Assembly (NCBI GenBank): GCA_009760855.2
Contig: WPIO01000300.1
Span: forward strand, 1-64,000
Length of the DNA stretch: 64,000 nucleotides
DNA from: Cristatella mucedo
Lineage: Eukaryota > Bryozoa > Phylactolaemata > Cristatellidae
Reading direction: 5' to 3'
Shown here: positions 33,111 through 45,592 of the stretch, piece after piece
Numbering within the stretch: position 1 is the first letter of the stretch
How the letters are laid out: every line of letters begins with the position of its first letter
Program-made: the position numbers and the translations under genes
Notes under the pieces: model-generated
What the model was told of the DNA's origin: nothing
The model's database searches: none
Seen by the model: only the letters and a program-made list of their open reading frames with translations

Positions 33111-34611
33111 ATGCCGAAAGAAGCTGGCTAGGTATGGACATTTTAGGTATAGCCAAGCAAGCCTGTATCACGTAAGACGAAACAAAACTCGACCGCTCAT
33201 GAATCTGTAGCTCCCCATGACAGGAATGAGGAGAAGTGAGTGAATATAAAACCAACCGCTTAGTGTGCCAACTCAACCTTTCTGTTTATTAGTAAATGGC
33301 ATTCGAATGAGTTCATTTTATGTTCAGCCATTTGCAAATGCAAACAATGTATACTATTCCGGTTTAAATAAGTGTTTAAGTTCCAAAAGCTCAAACATTT
33401 CAGATATCCTCCCCTAGCTTTAATACGAATATTGGTTGCCAAACCCCTTGGAGAAGGACGTCAAAGCCGATAGGAGGCCACGTTAAGTAGGCGAGTCACA
33501 TATCAGCTCGACCTTTTAACATCATTTAACTGATCAACGCAACTTCTAAAGGGAGTACACCTATCGTTTGAAAAAGCTCAGCTGCTTTTCAGTCGGAAAC
33601 ACTGAGCTAGTCGGGAGCTCACGGACAGTCTGAGAATCTTTTAGGAATACTTGTAGATCATTCATGCTATAATTATGATAAACTTGAAGCCCAGCAGGGT
33701 CTTGAGCAGCCTTGGGATAAAATAGAGCGATCCGGCTCTTTCCTCGCCAGGGACATAGACCTGATGCAGGCCAGCCTTCTCGCCACATGGCAAACTCTTG
33801 AGCCCTTAGGCCACCATTCCAACGTTGACTCGACTTACTTCGTCGGATACGGCTTGTGCCTAATGCTGCCCTGTAGCCAGCCAGAAGGGCTGAGACGGAG
33901 CTTCGCCACTATGCTTGCAGTCTGCCGAACTTTGTGTTTGCTCGTTTCCCGTTTGCACGTCACCTTGCGGATGGCCTTGTCTTTGTCAGTTTAAGAACGA
34001 AGATATCAGTCTGACGAGGTGCTCAAGAATGTGATAGGCATTGATCTTCCGATGCATAATTCTGCCTGTTTGGACGTTACCAACTCGACCGAGCGATGAC
34101 CAGCTTGGACGGTACTCCATTGTCCGATAAGGAGCGTTTACGATAGATGAGCCCTGCAGCCTCCCTCCTTATTAGTACAGTCTAACGGTCTAGCTGCTGT
34201 CGGAGTCGCATAACTGCCTCAAGCTGCTCACCTGCAGCCGTCTCTCTGGCTGGCCATGAAGTGCTTGTTGTGTCCACCACGCCTGATTGTATCTAGCACT
34301 TGGCCGAGGCGAAATGTTGTCATAACGAAGCTTTAACATTTCACCGGTCTTGCTTTACGCCGGGCTCGGGCCTGCCTAACCTGCACAGGGCAGGTTCAGT
34401 GGCTGCTCGACCACGGACAGGTTAGCCATGCAAACTCATTTCCCGAACACCAATGGCGACCTGTCGTTCCAAGCCTGGTGGTTCGTCCACCAAGCGTTCC
34501 TGGATATAGCTCCCTGTGGCTGCTGCTAGGAGTCGGACATACCTATTGACGATTACCAGCTGCAGCCTATGCAGCCCGGAGGCAGAGACTATTTGCCAAG
34601 CGCTGAGCCAT
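33111..34611. other. partly GC-richer DNA, no gene recognised
   Basis: From about 33690 base composition rises in G+C. Frames (33561-33788 minus; 33764-33994 plus) are open but show no known motif. Confidence 0.35.
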
Positions 34612-35270
34612 TGTCGGCCGATGCTGCATTACACACGGCCCGACACAACCTTGTACTGGGTTGCCCGATCTTAGCACTTCCGGCAACCACCCTCACCCCT
34701 TGTCAGCCGGAAACTAGCTCCTGCTTGCCGGCGTTCCAGCTATTCAGCCAGACCTGATGGCACCGTGGTAGACAATGGCACCGAAATGGCGATCACTGGT
34801 TCCTTTCGACGGCCACAAGGATGCTCTGGTGGTGGCTGCCCGTAACAAGACCAATAGGAATGCAGGTAGAAATATAAGTAAATATTTTATTTGTATACAG
34901 ACCTAACCGGTCAATCTCTACTCAGTCATTTCACGTATGCCTCGGGATTCGAGCACACGACCATGGTTATCAAAATATTTCACCTTGACCTTTTCTAGCT
35001 GTTTCATGGCCACTGGCTAGTAAGTGGGAGAGGTATGTGCCTTCTTGGTCAGAGCTCTCTGCAGAGGATGGCCCAATAATAAACAAATAAAGCTTGCCTG
35101 GTGGACTTCGGCATCCAGGCTCTGAGAAAAGGGCAATTAGGCAGCTCTCGATGCCAAAACCGGCTCAGGACCCGCCTAGTTTTAATCTGGAACAGAGCAC
35201 CAAGCACTAGCTCCGATGAGTGCACACGTGTGTGTTTGTGCACTCACGCTTGTAGATTTGCTAGGAAATG
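34612..35270 (+). repeat. dispersed repeat R1, first copy
   Basis: It matches 52510-53190 over ~650 bp, from 'TGTCGGCCGA' to a CACACGTGTGTG stretch. Identity is moderate. No intact frame survives in both copies, so it is probably a non-coding or decayed mobile repeat. Confidence 0.75.
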
Positions 35271-35489
35271 CGAAATGAACTTTAAATCATGAAACATTTA
35301 TTTTTTGCGTTTGTTAAACCGCACAAAGGCGGTGCTTTAATGTGATCAGATTATCGTTGAGCGTCGATGCAATAGCAAGCATGTTTTTCAAGAGGTTTAT
35401 TTACATTAAACTACCTTTAGTTAACCAATTTAACCTGCATGTTTTGTAATGGAAAACCATGCTACTACTAGCCATGCAATCATACTTTC

Positions 35490-35590
35490 TTTGCAGCATA
35501 TGTAAAGGGCCTGGAAAGAGATTAAGTTCTGTGAGGGCACTTTATAAAGTACGGTCTTCTCATTATGTCATTATTGATGTTATTTATAAA
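35490..35590 (+). mobile_element. short LINE-B 3' end
   Basis: It carries 'GCATATGTAAAGGGCCTGGAA' and the stem-loop with 'AGGGCACTTTATAAAGT'. Only the terminal part is recognisable. Confidence 0.65.
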
Positions 35591-36515
35591 CTCGATATTT
35601 ACACAATGCACTGTCCTAGCATACCGCAAGTATCGCCCACCTTTGGTCGGTTATTTACTAGCAGTGCATGCGACTGCAGTCATTGTCACAGGTCAATATT
35701 GAACTGACGGAAACCTTGTTCTGAATCAGACAGACTTTGCATTTCACTCATCCTTCAAGAAGTAGCCTACCTCCATTAAGCTCCCGCATTGCAACATATA
35801 GTGCCTCTTCTAGTAATTTTGAGAACAATCTTAAACAGTTTCTCTGTAAAGGTTGTGGTGTAAACAAGTTTTTCTATCACGGTGAAAATTAAAAGTCGAT
35901 ATAGGCATGTTAATATATTTGGTTCTCCGCCTATAGTTCACACGATCTTGCTGTACGACTCTAAATACTAAAAAAAATAAGTCAACATGCTTTGAATTAA
36001 GGTTAACTCAGGAGTAAAAAAGTCAGGAAGAGAAAAAAAAATTTCCGATTAGTTATTACGACATTGAAGAAGGCCCATTGTTACGTCCCAGAATCAGGTT
36101 TATGAATCCACATCACAAGGCTTATAAAAGGCTATTAAGTATTTTGACGAATATAGGCATGCGAACTGACAAAGTGCAGCAGACTTAGTAAAAAAACGAA
36201 TGCGATCAAATAAAGATAAAACAAATTAGCCCCGAAGATGACAGCATTATGCTATCTTACCAAGAGTGTTTAATTGATTAGGTATTTCATCAAAAACAAG
36301 TGAAGAAAACTAACTTCCATGCAGCATACCAAGTCAGGGGGTACCAGTATTTTGTAGCTATCTCACTTATATATAGGCACCCAGTAAAACTCGATCTATA
36401 TTCTCTGTCATTTTCCATCAGTGTTCGGGGAGCTCTGAACATAAAAAAGAATATTTTGGTAACTTAAGGCTTACACTCAAAACCAACCAAGCACGTTCTC
36501 GTGGAATATGATTAA
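35591..36515. other. no gene recognised
   Basis: AT-rich with no coding frame of interest. Confidence 0.35.
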
Positions 36516-36519
36516 TCAA

Positions 36520-38245
36520 AGACACAGGAACAGGTCGTGGCAGACCAGCTGAACTCCTATATCGAAACCTCACACTTTGCTTATAAGTTTAAGTCTGGCT
36601 TTTGAGCTGATCACTCCACAGAGTCGGCATTGCTTCGGGTATACAATGACCTACTTAGGAATGCACACAAGGGCAGAGTGTCTCTTCTTGTTTTGCTCGA
36701 TCTTTCGGCAGCTTTTAATAGCATCGATCACAAAGTACTTCTAGAGCGCCTCTCATCTCGCCTGGGCATCACTGGCACTGCTCTGCAGTGGTTCAGGTCC
36801 TATCTCAGTGGGAGGCTCCACAATATTGACGTGAATGGACAAATATCATCTGAAGTACCTCTAAAATATGCAGTACCTCAGGGCTTCATGCTAGGTCCGG
36901 TTCTTTTCACGGTTTACACTCTATCTCTTGCTGATGTGATTGCCAAGCACAATCTAGGCTTTCACTGCTATGTGGATGACACTCAGTTGTACCTTTGCTT
37001 TGATCCCTCCCAGAATTCAATCATCTCGAATTCTCTCAACTCACTTTCTGCATGCATTGATGACATCCATTTGCATGCTGACCCAGTGCATGTAACCCCT
37101 AACCATGTTATTCATTTTGTTTGTTTTTCAAGCATGATTTTACTTACTATTCTATTGTGTATCACTTTGCAGCAAATGTAAAGTGCCTAGAAAGAGATTA
37201 AGTTCTCTGAGGGCGCTTTATCAAGTGCAATATTATTATTAATATTATCCGCACGTGGATGGCAGCAAATTTTCTAAAACTATACGGTAATAAAACTAAC
37301 TTTCTAGTTATGGGCAAACCCAGTGTGATTCAGAGATCGGATAGGCTGACTTTCAAAATTAGTTCTGTCAGCATATCTCCAGTTGAATCAGCTCGAAATC
37401 TGGGTGTCATATTCCAACGCGACCTCTCGTTAGACGACCACATCAGCTCCACGGTCAAATCTGCCTATTTTCAGCTTCATACCATTGCTAAAATTAGGGC
37501 TTGTTTCGATAACGATACTGCTTCCAAGTTGGTCCATGCATTCGTGACATCCCGTCTCGAATTCTGCAACTCACTGCTGACTGGCCTACCGGCTTGTGCG
37601 ATCACGCAATTGCAGCTGGTGCAAAACTCTGCAGCTAGACTTGCCTGTCGTGAGCGTCGCAGTTGCCACATAAATCTACTTCTCACCGACCTGCACTGGC
37701 TACCACTGAGGCAACGGATTGACTTCAAGGTTTTGTCGCTCACTTTTAGGTCTCTTCATTCAATGGCTCCAGCCTATCTTTCAGATATACTACCCCATCA
37801 GGCCAAGCATCGTACCATCCGCTTTTCGGAATCCAACAGTCTGGAAATACCTCGTACAAACCTTAAACCCTTTGGAGACCATGCATTTAGCTCGTATGCT
37901 CCCAAAGCCTGGAACTCCCGCCCGACCTGCATCAGTACATCCCATGACCTGACCACATTTAAAAGAAACTCAAAACACACCCATTTAGGACAGCATTTAG
38001 TGAGTCCCTGTGATTCGTCATTAATGTGCTTATGTGTGCTGACATTGTGCATCCGGCCACTAACCACATTTGCATGCTGACCTTGTGCATGTCAACCCTA
38101 ACCATATTATTCATTTTGTTTGTTTTTCAAGCATGATTTTACTTACTATTCAATTGAACATCGCTTTGCAGCAAAAATAAAGCGCCTAGAAAGAGATTAG
38201 GTTTTCTGAGGGCGCTTTATCAAGTTTAATATTCATAATTCTATT
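36520..38245 (+). mobile_element. LINE-B RT and 3' end, interrupted by a second LINE-B
   Basis: Frames 36630-37181 and 37259-38080 encode the RT core ('LDLSAAFNSIDH', 'PQGFMLGPVLF', 'YVDDTQLYLCF') and the C-terminal domain, followed by the 3' UTR, stem-loop and ATT tail (38218-38250). Bases 37070-37243 are a separate LINE-B 3' end inserted in the coding region. The outer copy is 5'-truncated and has point changes in the catalytic motifs (Asp-Thr-Ile is Asn-Ser-Ile after the first Asp motif). Confidence 0.88.
37070..37243 (+). mobile_element. LINE-B 3' end inserted into LINE-B
   Basis: The outer coding sequence breaks at 'GATGACATCC' (about 37060-37069) and resumes at about 37247 ('CACGTGGATGGCAGC'). 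The insert contains the 3' UTR, stem-loop and 'ATATTATTATTAATATT' tail. A short ATCC is repeated at the joints. Confidence 0.85.
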
Positions 38246-38250
38246 ATTAT

Positions 38251-38883
38251 TAATTGTTGTTTTTTTGGTTATCCCTGCAAGTTCGAATGCCAACCTTAAT
38301 AAGCAGACCATATATCCTTATAATCCAGTTAACCTAGTGACAATTATTTATATATTGATTTAATATTTCTCAATTTTTGTAAGAAAATATACTATTTCAA
38401 ATTTGTTATAATATTTAGAAATATAAATTAGGCAAATTTATCCAAAACAAGATTCCTTTTAAATAATTCAGCAACATTTTAATCATAAGCTATTTTGGAA
38501 GTGCAGGCAAAGAGAATCACAATGCTGACGACATAATATGCAGTACTAAAAAAGATCATTATATAAACAGCAAATGAACATTAGGCCACGGCTTTCGACC
38601 GCTCAACCAAAAAGAATAAATATAATAAAAAGCAAATGTAACACTCGAAGGTGATATACAGGCTTTCATTTCACCAAAAGAGTTAGCTAATCTATGTAAA
38701 TACCTAAAAAAATATGTGATGAGGACTTATTCTTCCCAGCAATAATTTAGACTCTTGGAAACATGATCCTACAGTAATAAACAGCCAGGTCTTTTAGCAT
38801 GTGTCAAAGCGTTCCAATATAAGGTTTAGATAGCGTTCGAGTAATCCTTCTTGGGGAACGAAAAATATAGTAGCTTAGCTATA
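38251..38883. other. no gene recognised
   Basis: AT-rich sequence without motifs. Confidence 0.35.
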
Positions 38884-39400
38884 GGCACAATTAGCAGGCC
38901 GCAGCGTAACAAGCGTTTTTGGCGCCGACCTGCTTCCCGTTACTAAAGGGGGTCGTGAGTCCGAGGCATCAATTCGAAAGCAAGACACACAAATTAGGGA
39001 TTTTACTGAGATTTATTCGCAAGTGCACAATGTCGCTGGGCGTTGAGCTCAGTTATATCTCCACACTTCTCGCACGCTCTTAATAGCGCCAACACTTTTG
39101 CAGAGTAAATACTTCTCCACACTGAAGCTACTTACGTCTATAGTGGGTAACGAAACAAATAGAAGGAGCACGAACCGGAGCCTAAACCCTAACTGGAGAA
39201 CTAGGACTCCGTTTTTACCAGTGCGGCAGGAATACTTCACACGCGCCACCTTAGGCACTCTTGCGGAGGAAACACGTCTCCACACTTAAGCTACTTACGT
39301 CGATAACGGGGAACGACCCAAATAGACAGAGCCTGAACCAGAGCCTAAACTCTAACCTGAGAACTAGGACCCGTCACACACCGACTACGTCTAGCTCGCA
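38884..39400 (+). repeat. direct repeat DR, left copy, with ~158-bp sub-repeats
   Basis: It matches 40099-40596 in the same orientation (landmarks: 'GCGCCGACCTGCTT', 'GGATTTTACTGAG', 'TTTATTCGCAAG', 'GAGAACTAGGACTCCGTTT'). Within the copy, two sub-units start near 39088 and 39246. No clear TG...CA ends were found. Confidence 0.8.
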
Positions 39401-40098
39401 CGGGAAAAACCTTATGCCGAGACCACGTGCTATAGAGCACACACAAAACACAAAAGAGCACAAAATTCTAGCTTGGGCACAATGCGACCATATTCAGTGG
39501 GGTACACCAAATCCTCCTTGCACTGTCTCGTGCTGTTACGTCCATCGCCTGCTAGCAGTCCAACCTACTCCCTTGCTTTCAGAGAAACAAGTCCGACGGC
39601 GTCGAAGGGCAGAGCCGGACAAAAAGTCCAGAAGACCAAGATACCAAGAGCGAATGTTGCTCGACTCTTAAATACTTAGCTGAGACAATGAGGCAAGAGC
39701 TTAGTGGTAAGCGGCCCGACACCATGGCCCATTACGGTAAGGAATTAATACCGGCACTATGCCAATGGAATGGCACCTCTGTCCAGCGTGAATGGCGAAA
39801 GGGTAATAGACGATTCTTTTGGAGAGAGTGATGGCGGAGATTGACAGGCCAGCCTACATCAATCAGCAGCTCCAGGGGGTATCGGACCAATTCTAAAGGC
39901 CGAATGGCCATCACTGGTCAGAGAGCTTCCTGGCTTGCTCTTGCCCGCTGCCGAACAGCTCTAGTTTTCGCTAAAATTTGGCCAACGCCAGCAGGGTGCT
40001 GCAGTATTGTAACGCCGAAGGCTCGGCGGAGTAGGCTTGACCCGCCGCTTACCTAGCGGCATAGCCTTGCTCCTAATGCCGTTCGGCGCTCACCAACG
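39401..40098. other. spacer between direct repeats, no gene recognised
   Basis: It is ~700 bp. The frame 39261-39671 runs in from the left repeat, has no known motif and is probably chance. Confidence 0.35.
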
Positions 40099-40596
40099 CC
40101 CGATAAGCTGGCCACCACGAAGCAGGTATTCCTAGCGCCGACCTGCTTACCGCTACTACAGGGTTTCGTGAATCCGCGGCGTGAATTGGAAAGCGAGAAA
40201 AACAAATTTTGGATTTTACTGAGCTTTATTCGCAAGCGCACAAAGTCGCTGAGCGCGTCTAGCTCAGTTTTATCACCACACTCCTCGCCCGCTCTCAACA
40301 GCACCAACACTCTTGTGGTGGGGGAATACTTCACAATGAGGCTGCTTACGTCTAGCGGGAAACGACCCGAATAGAGAGAGCCCAAATCGGAGCCTCTACT
40401 CTAACCGGAGAACTAGGACTCCGTTTCCACCACTGCGGCGGGAACACTCCACACACGCCACCCCAAGCACTATTGCGGAGGAAATACTTCTACACATTGA
40501 AGCTACTTACCTCCATAATTAGGAACGACCCAAATACATAGAGCACGAACCAGAGCCTAAACCCTAATCAGAAAACTAGGACTCGAGTTTTGTCTA
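40099..40596 (+). repeat. direct repeat DR, right copy
   Basis: This is the partner of 38884-39400, with sub-units starting near 40301 and 40456. A LINE-A relic begins directly after it. Confidence 0.8.
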
Positions 40597-41430
40597 CGTC
40601 AATGCTTAATAAATTCGTTGCTGGACGAGTTCGACATTAGCCACTACATACAAGGGAGCAGGAACATTAAACGAGACCAAATAATGATCCGAGAGTGTCA
40701 GCCGGCACACCGAAAAGGTCAATGGAGTTGATATCCTTAATCATCACGAGAGCTACGATATGGCCACCGACGTAACAGGCATGATTGACGTGTTGGACCA
40801 AACCAAAATTCTCCAGGTAGTCAAGAAATGAGTGGATGTTGGCATTTGATGAGGTTTTCACATGAATCTAGGAGTCTTCTGCAATTCTTAGCCTGTCATC
40901 CACAAATATATTAGCCAGTTTTGCCGAAAACTGCAATAAAATAAGTTTCAACAGCCAGTAAGAGGTCGGTATATCACAGCAGTGAGAGGCTCTTTGATGA
41001 AGATCTGATTGCAACTAATTCCAACTACGGCCCATGCAAAAAATGCAAGTTTTATAACGAAACAATTTTCGAAAAACAATTGCAACCCAACCACTAACTT
41101 TTTCAGAAAGCATAAGCTGAAAGAATGAGGAATTTGGTAAGGTGGTTTCAGATACACAGCAACTGGAACAAGGCCTCACCCAAGTTTTGGTAAGCAGAAA
41201 TGCATCTAGCTTCTGCTGGACTACCTGCTCGTGCATGAGTAACCCCTCGGTTTTTTAGCTAGAGGGTAATTAGTATTTGGAATTTAAGAGGCTATCCACA
41301 AACTGAGCGACACCGATCTAGTCTATTACAATAATTTCGGCAAGTAGCCGGCCTCTCAGACGCCTCCCCTCCGAATTTGAATAGGGCGTTAGTGTGTGCC
41401 GCTAGTCAACGTTTCACAACGTGCGGAGGC
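40594..41430 (-). mobile_element. LINE-A 5' half relic
   Basis: On the minus strand it has the 5' UTR (about 41290-41430, matching 185-300) and the endonuclease region. Frames 40667-40861, 40948-41157 and 41015-41236 carry pieces such as 'FGLVQHVNHACYVGGHI'. Multiple frameshifts are present. Confidence 0.75.
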
Positions 41431-42371
41431 TCGGCAGATGAGCTACTAGCCCAACTAGTGCTATCCAGCGCTTTCGATGTACACTAGGTTTGATTGCCAA
41501 GCTTTGAATAGATTAAACCCAGGAGGCTGGAATGTTCTCACTGACTCACCTGAAAAATTCAGCCAGTAGGTATCAACTAATAGTACCATCTTACCTTAGG
41601 CTAAGCAAGCCCTATTTTGTGTACTATATCCGAGGGCAGCTCAGTAATTGTCAGAGCAAACATAGCAGCGAATACCAGAAAGTATCAATGAGAAATCATG
41701 TCAAGGACCACACCACGCTAGGAGTTGTGCAATGCAGCTCTCTAGCTCTGGGATTATTTATGTAGTTATCTTCCAAGCTTCCAAGCTAATAGGGCCTATA
41801 CAACACCACAGTCGTTATTGATGGATGCTTTAACTGGATCTACACAATTGTCGGAGCCCAGTACGTGAAGAAAAGCCGACATCGGTGGTGATGAATGCAA
41901 AGAACAATGCAGTTACTGATGACGAATTAGTGGCCATCCTCATTTATAAAAAAACACTGCTCTTTTCACTATTAATCGTCGTTATACCCAATGACTATCC
42001 TTTAAAGAATTTGTTCATGCTTCCTCATTTGCTCCACCTGTTTACAAACAACCGTAAAATCTTTTCCTTTTAGCAGCTAGTTAGCCTAGTCCGCCCTATT
42101 GGAGCTTGGCTGTCAGTTGACCTATATCGGAGTTGCCAAATTTATTTTTCGTGTCCTCCTCTACTGGAAGAGAAGCAGGCTTAGTGACACAATAAAGAGT
42201 GCAATGCGAAGACACTTCATTCTGCATATCACAGTTGACCGGCCTATGGGTTCTTAGAGTTTAATAGCGTGGCTGCTAACCTATCCCAAGCTGGAAAGGA
42301 GGTTCTATGAATCTGCATGATTGGGAATACTTTCGACACCAAGTCGTGTTCGTGCCACAGCCTTTTTTGAA
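41431..42371. other. no gene recognised
   Basis: Short frames only (41532-41765, 41885-42073), without motifs. Confidence 0.35.
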
Positions 42372-42600
42372 AAAAGATTGGCATAGGGAAAGAGGGAGCG
42401 AAAGAGAGACACAGAGACAGACACAGACACAGACACGGACACAGACGCAGAGACAAAGACAGACAGAGACAGACAGATACAGAGACAGACACAGAGAGTC
42501 AGGGACAGTGAGAGAGACAGGGAGAAAGACAGAGAGACAGAGACGAAGACAAAGAAAGAGACAGAGACAGTGACAGAGACAGAAACAGAGACAGAGAATG
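42372..42600 (+). repeat. purine-rich (GACAGA)n-type microsatellite
   Basis: Variants of AGACAC, AGACAG and GAGACAG cover ~225 bp with A/G on one strand. The open frames on both strands are low-complexity artefacts. Confidence 0.9.
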
Positions 42601-45320
42601 AGGTATGCATCACGTTTTTTTCTGAATATGTTACGCCAACAACGAATATTCTTCTTTACTCTGAGGGTTATGGCAAGCTCACAATAGGTTGACCCTGTCT
42701 TTTAAGCAGCACTGCGAAACGTGCCAGTAAATTAATGTTTTGAGGGCAGCCGATAGGTTGCTGTTATGGAAAGTGCACTTACCTCACTCCTAGTGTACTG
42801 ATAAGTCAATCTGGGTAGGAGTGATGGTCTTATAGCAGACACAGGAGCTATACCTAGCCCTCGCACGTCCATCGGCTAAATTAAACATACGGTTGGTTTC
42901 AGCGTTTATTTTTTACATGACCGATTATTAGTGACTGTTATTTTGAATCAGCGCCCGCCAAGATATCGTCCAACGATTAGTTGGTATTACTTTTGGTATG
43001 ATTTTACCAGTGCTTCATTTCCAAATATGTTTTCAAAACGCGGGAATTTTGTTACCTGTCAATAAAATTGGAAGGTGGAACCTATCAAGAAAACTTGAAA
43101 TGAATCTCGCTTACTGTGATGTTTTGTAAAAGTTGATAAAGTATTGTCTGTTGAGGTAAGTCTACTGCTTCTTTAAGTATGCTCCACGGTCCGACTAGCA
43201 GTACAGAGTTCAAGTGACTAACAAATAAGTAGGTAGGCTTAATTAGAATGTCTCAGGTACAATATTATGGTAAGATAATGCCTGAAAGAGGCAGCATATT
43301 TCCGTTGCTAGAATTTTTACCCACGGTGAAATTGAATAATGGGAATCGGTCGTAGAATGCTCTATGAAGTCAAAAATCTCAAATTTGGACTTTTACATTA
43401 CGGTATTCGAAGGGACACGAACAGGCCGTGAGTCTTACTAGGTCTTGTTCTCCTTGCGAGCTCGATCCAAACAAGCAAACGCTCTTAGAACAGAAAAACC
43501 TTATATTTAAATCAACTGTAATTGGGCTGTGGTCCAACCGTCTAGATAAATGACAGTAACAACCAGTAAGGTGTTTTAGACTTTGGTTCAAGCTTGCTGC
43601 AGCTTGCATTGGAAGAGCTGGCACCCCGGTCACCATTAGACCATACCCTAATCTCAGACTGGGGAGATAGGATGACGCCTCTACCTTACTTCGTGGCAGC
43701 TTTAGAGATGGATGTTTTTTCTAAACGATAGCAATTCCTCCCTTAAACTCCCCTCTGGAGATTAATAACCTTAAAACCAGTTTCCAACCCCCCCCCCACC
43801 CACGCCTGCCAATGCCCACATCCCCTCACATACTCAAACATGCTACGAGGGCCCATGTACCTATAAGAATATATTCGACTGCTTCCTACTAATTTACCTC
43901 ATATTGATTTCTCTGTTGCCCAGTGGCAGCCAATTGCTGCAGTGAACACATGCCCACTTCACACTTCTTATGCAACCGAGATCGGCAACGCAGCGGCAGC
44001 TGTGCTACGACACGAAGGGGAAACGTGAGCCGGAGTCAACCTATTATTCAATATGAGGCAGAAGCAACAGCACTAACAGGCGAGCTAACTGGTCAACCAA
44101 CCCCAGTCAATGTGCCCTTTGACTTGCTGCTCGAAGAAACCATTCTTCTTAAACCCGGAAGCTCTGCTGTGAGCTAAAACTAAGCTACGTTGGTGATAGT
44201 ACACAATATTAGCTCCACATTGCCATGAAACGAGAGTGAAAATATTATTTCTATATAATAATATTACCTCAATGCCAAGCACATATTTTCAGTTAGGGTT
44301 CTCTGGGATCTCAAAGAACTTAAGTCCTTCTCTTCTTCTCTATAGGCACTTTATGCTTGAAGACACAACGTGAATGAGTCTGGCCGTAACTGACTCGATA
44401 GTGGAACCAGATCTCAAAGAAAAAACATAACTAGGCATTTCACCTAATGATTCCACATGATATCGCAAATGATGAGGCTGTACACACGAAGGCCTTAAAG
44501 CCGTATGTAAAATGCACCATCGCTCCAGCTATTGATTCACCTTAAACGAAAGTACGGCTCAACTAAATGCTTAGACAAGCGTGGATAGTGGGCCTTGATT
44601 TCCATTGGGCTGAGCTGTCCATGCTGATCGAAGACAAGTTTGTTTCCCCAGTAGAGTACTCTTGGCAGGAGCAGCTAAGCATCTGAGTGGCCTTACTATA
44701 GACGAGGTCTAGAGGTAAAACAGATTTTTTGGAATTCTGGTCCACCAGCTACGGATGAATGAAAGGGAATGGAAATGGAAATTGTCAGATGCATCAAGCT
44801 TTCTCATTGCGAAGGCACAAGGCAGTAGACTAAATGGGCTGAACGACTGGAAGCATGCAAGCAAGGTTAACGTATTCACCTCTGGCCAGCAATGGGTGTT
44901 CACAGAGCACTTATTGCTTCTCTAAGGGAGCAAAAAGAGGCCGCTAGTAAGTTGTGGTTATTTGTCAGGATTGACACGACTTCTTTATACTTTCCAAAGG
45001 GTAAATGAGGCCGTAAAGTGTACCAATTTACCAAATAGCCCTGTTTCCGTCCGTCATGACGACCCCGAGGGTATGCAGATGCAGGTATACCATATTGGCT
45101 CGCTAGCAATTTGAGGTAACACCGCCTTCTTTTGAGGCTATCAGCCCACAGTGTAGGCTTTGGTTTGCTACTTCATGGCATAGTATCAGTTCTTACTGAA
45201 GGCTCGTTAAGTTGACCGTGTCTTATTGTAAACCGATTGCTTAGCTGGAAATGCTACTACGATAAACTTATAAATAGCTCTCCGGTAATTCATGAATTTT
45301 AATTAAAATTGCTAGCGAGC
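42601..45320. other. no gene recognised
   Basis: It contains a C-run near 43787-43798 and a possible very small LINE-B hairpin relic near 44300-44365. Frames such as 43923-44177 have no known motif. Confidence 0.35.
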
Positions 45321-45324
45321 CTAT

Positions 45325-45592
45325 TTAGGACAGCATTTAGTGGGTCCCCGTGATTCGTCTTAGATGTGCTTATGCGTGCTGACACTGTGCATGCTGCCAC
45401 TAACCACATTTGCATGCTGACCCTGTGCATGTCACCCCTAACCATAGTATTCATCTCGTTTGTTTTTCAAGCCTGATTTTACTTACCATTCAATTGCATT
45501 TCACTTTACAGCAAATGTAGAGCGCCTAGAGAGAGATTGAGTTCTCTGAGGGCGCTTTATCAAGTGAATTATTAATATTATTATTATTATAA
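45325..45592 (+). mobile_element. 5'-truncated LINE-B 3' end
   Basis: It starts in the last codons ('TTTAGGACAGCATTTAGTGG'), then the 3' UTR, the stem-loop ('GGGCGCTTTATCAAGTG') and an ATT tail. It is well preserved. Confidence 0.85.

Noticed and set aside
38884-40596. Complete LTR retrotransposon
   Set aside because: No TG...CA ends, primer-binding site or protease/RT frame was seen, and the sub-repeats fit a satellite as well.
42244-42613. Ser/Val-rich and Arg/Gln-rich ORFs on both strands
   Set aside because: They are translations of the GACAGA-type microsatellite.
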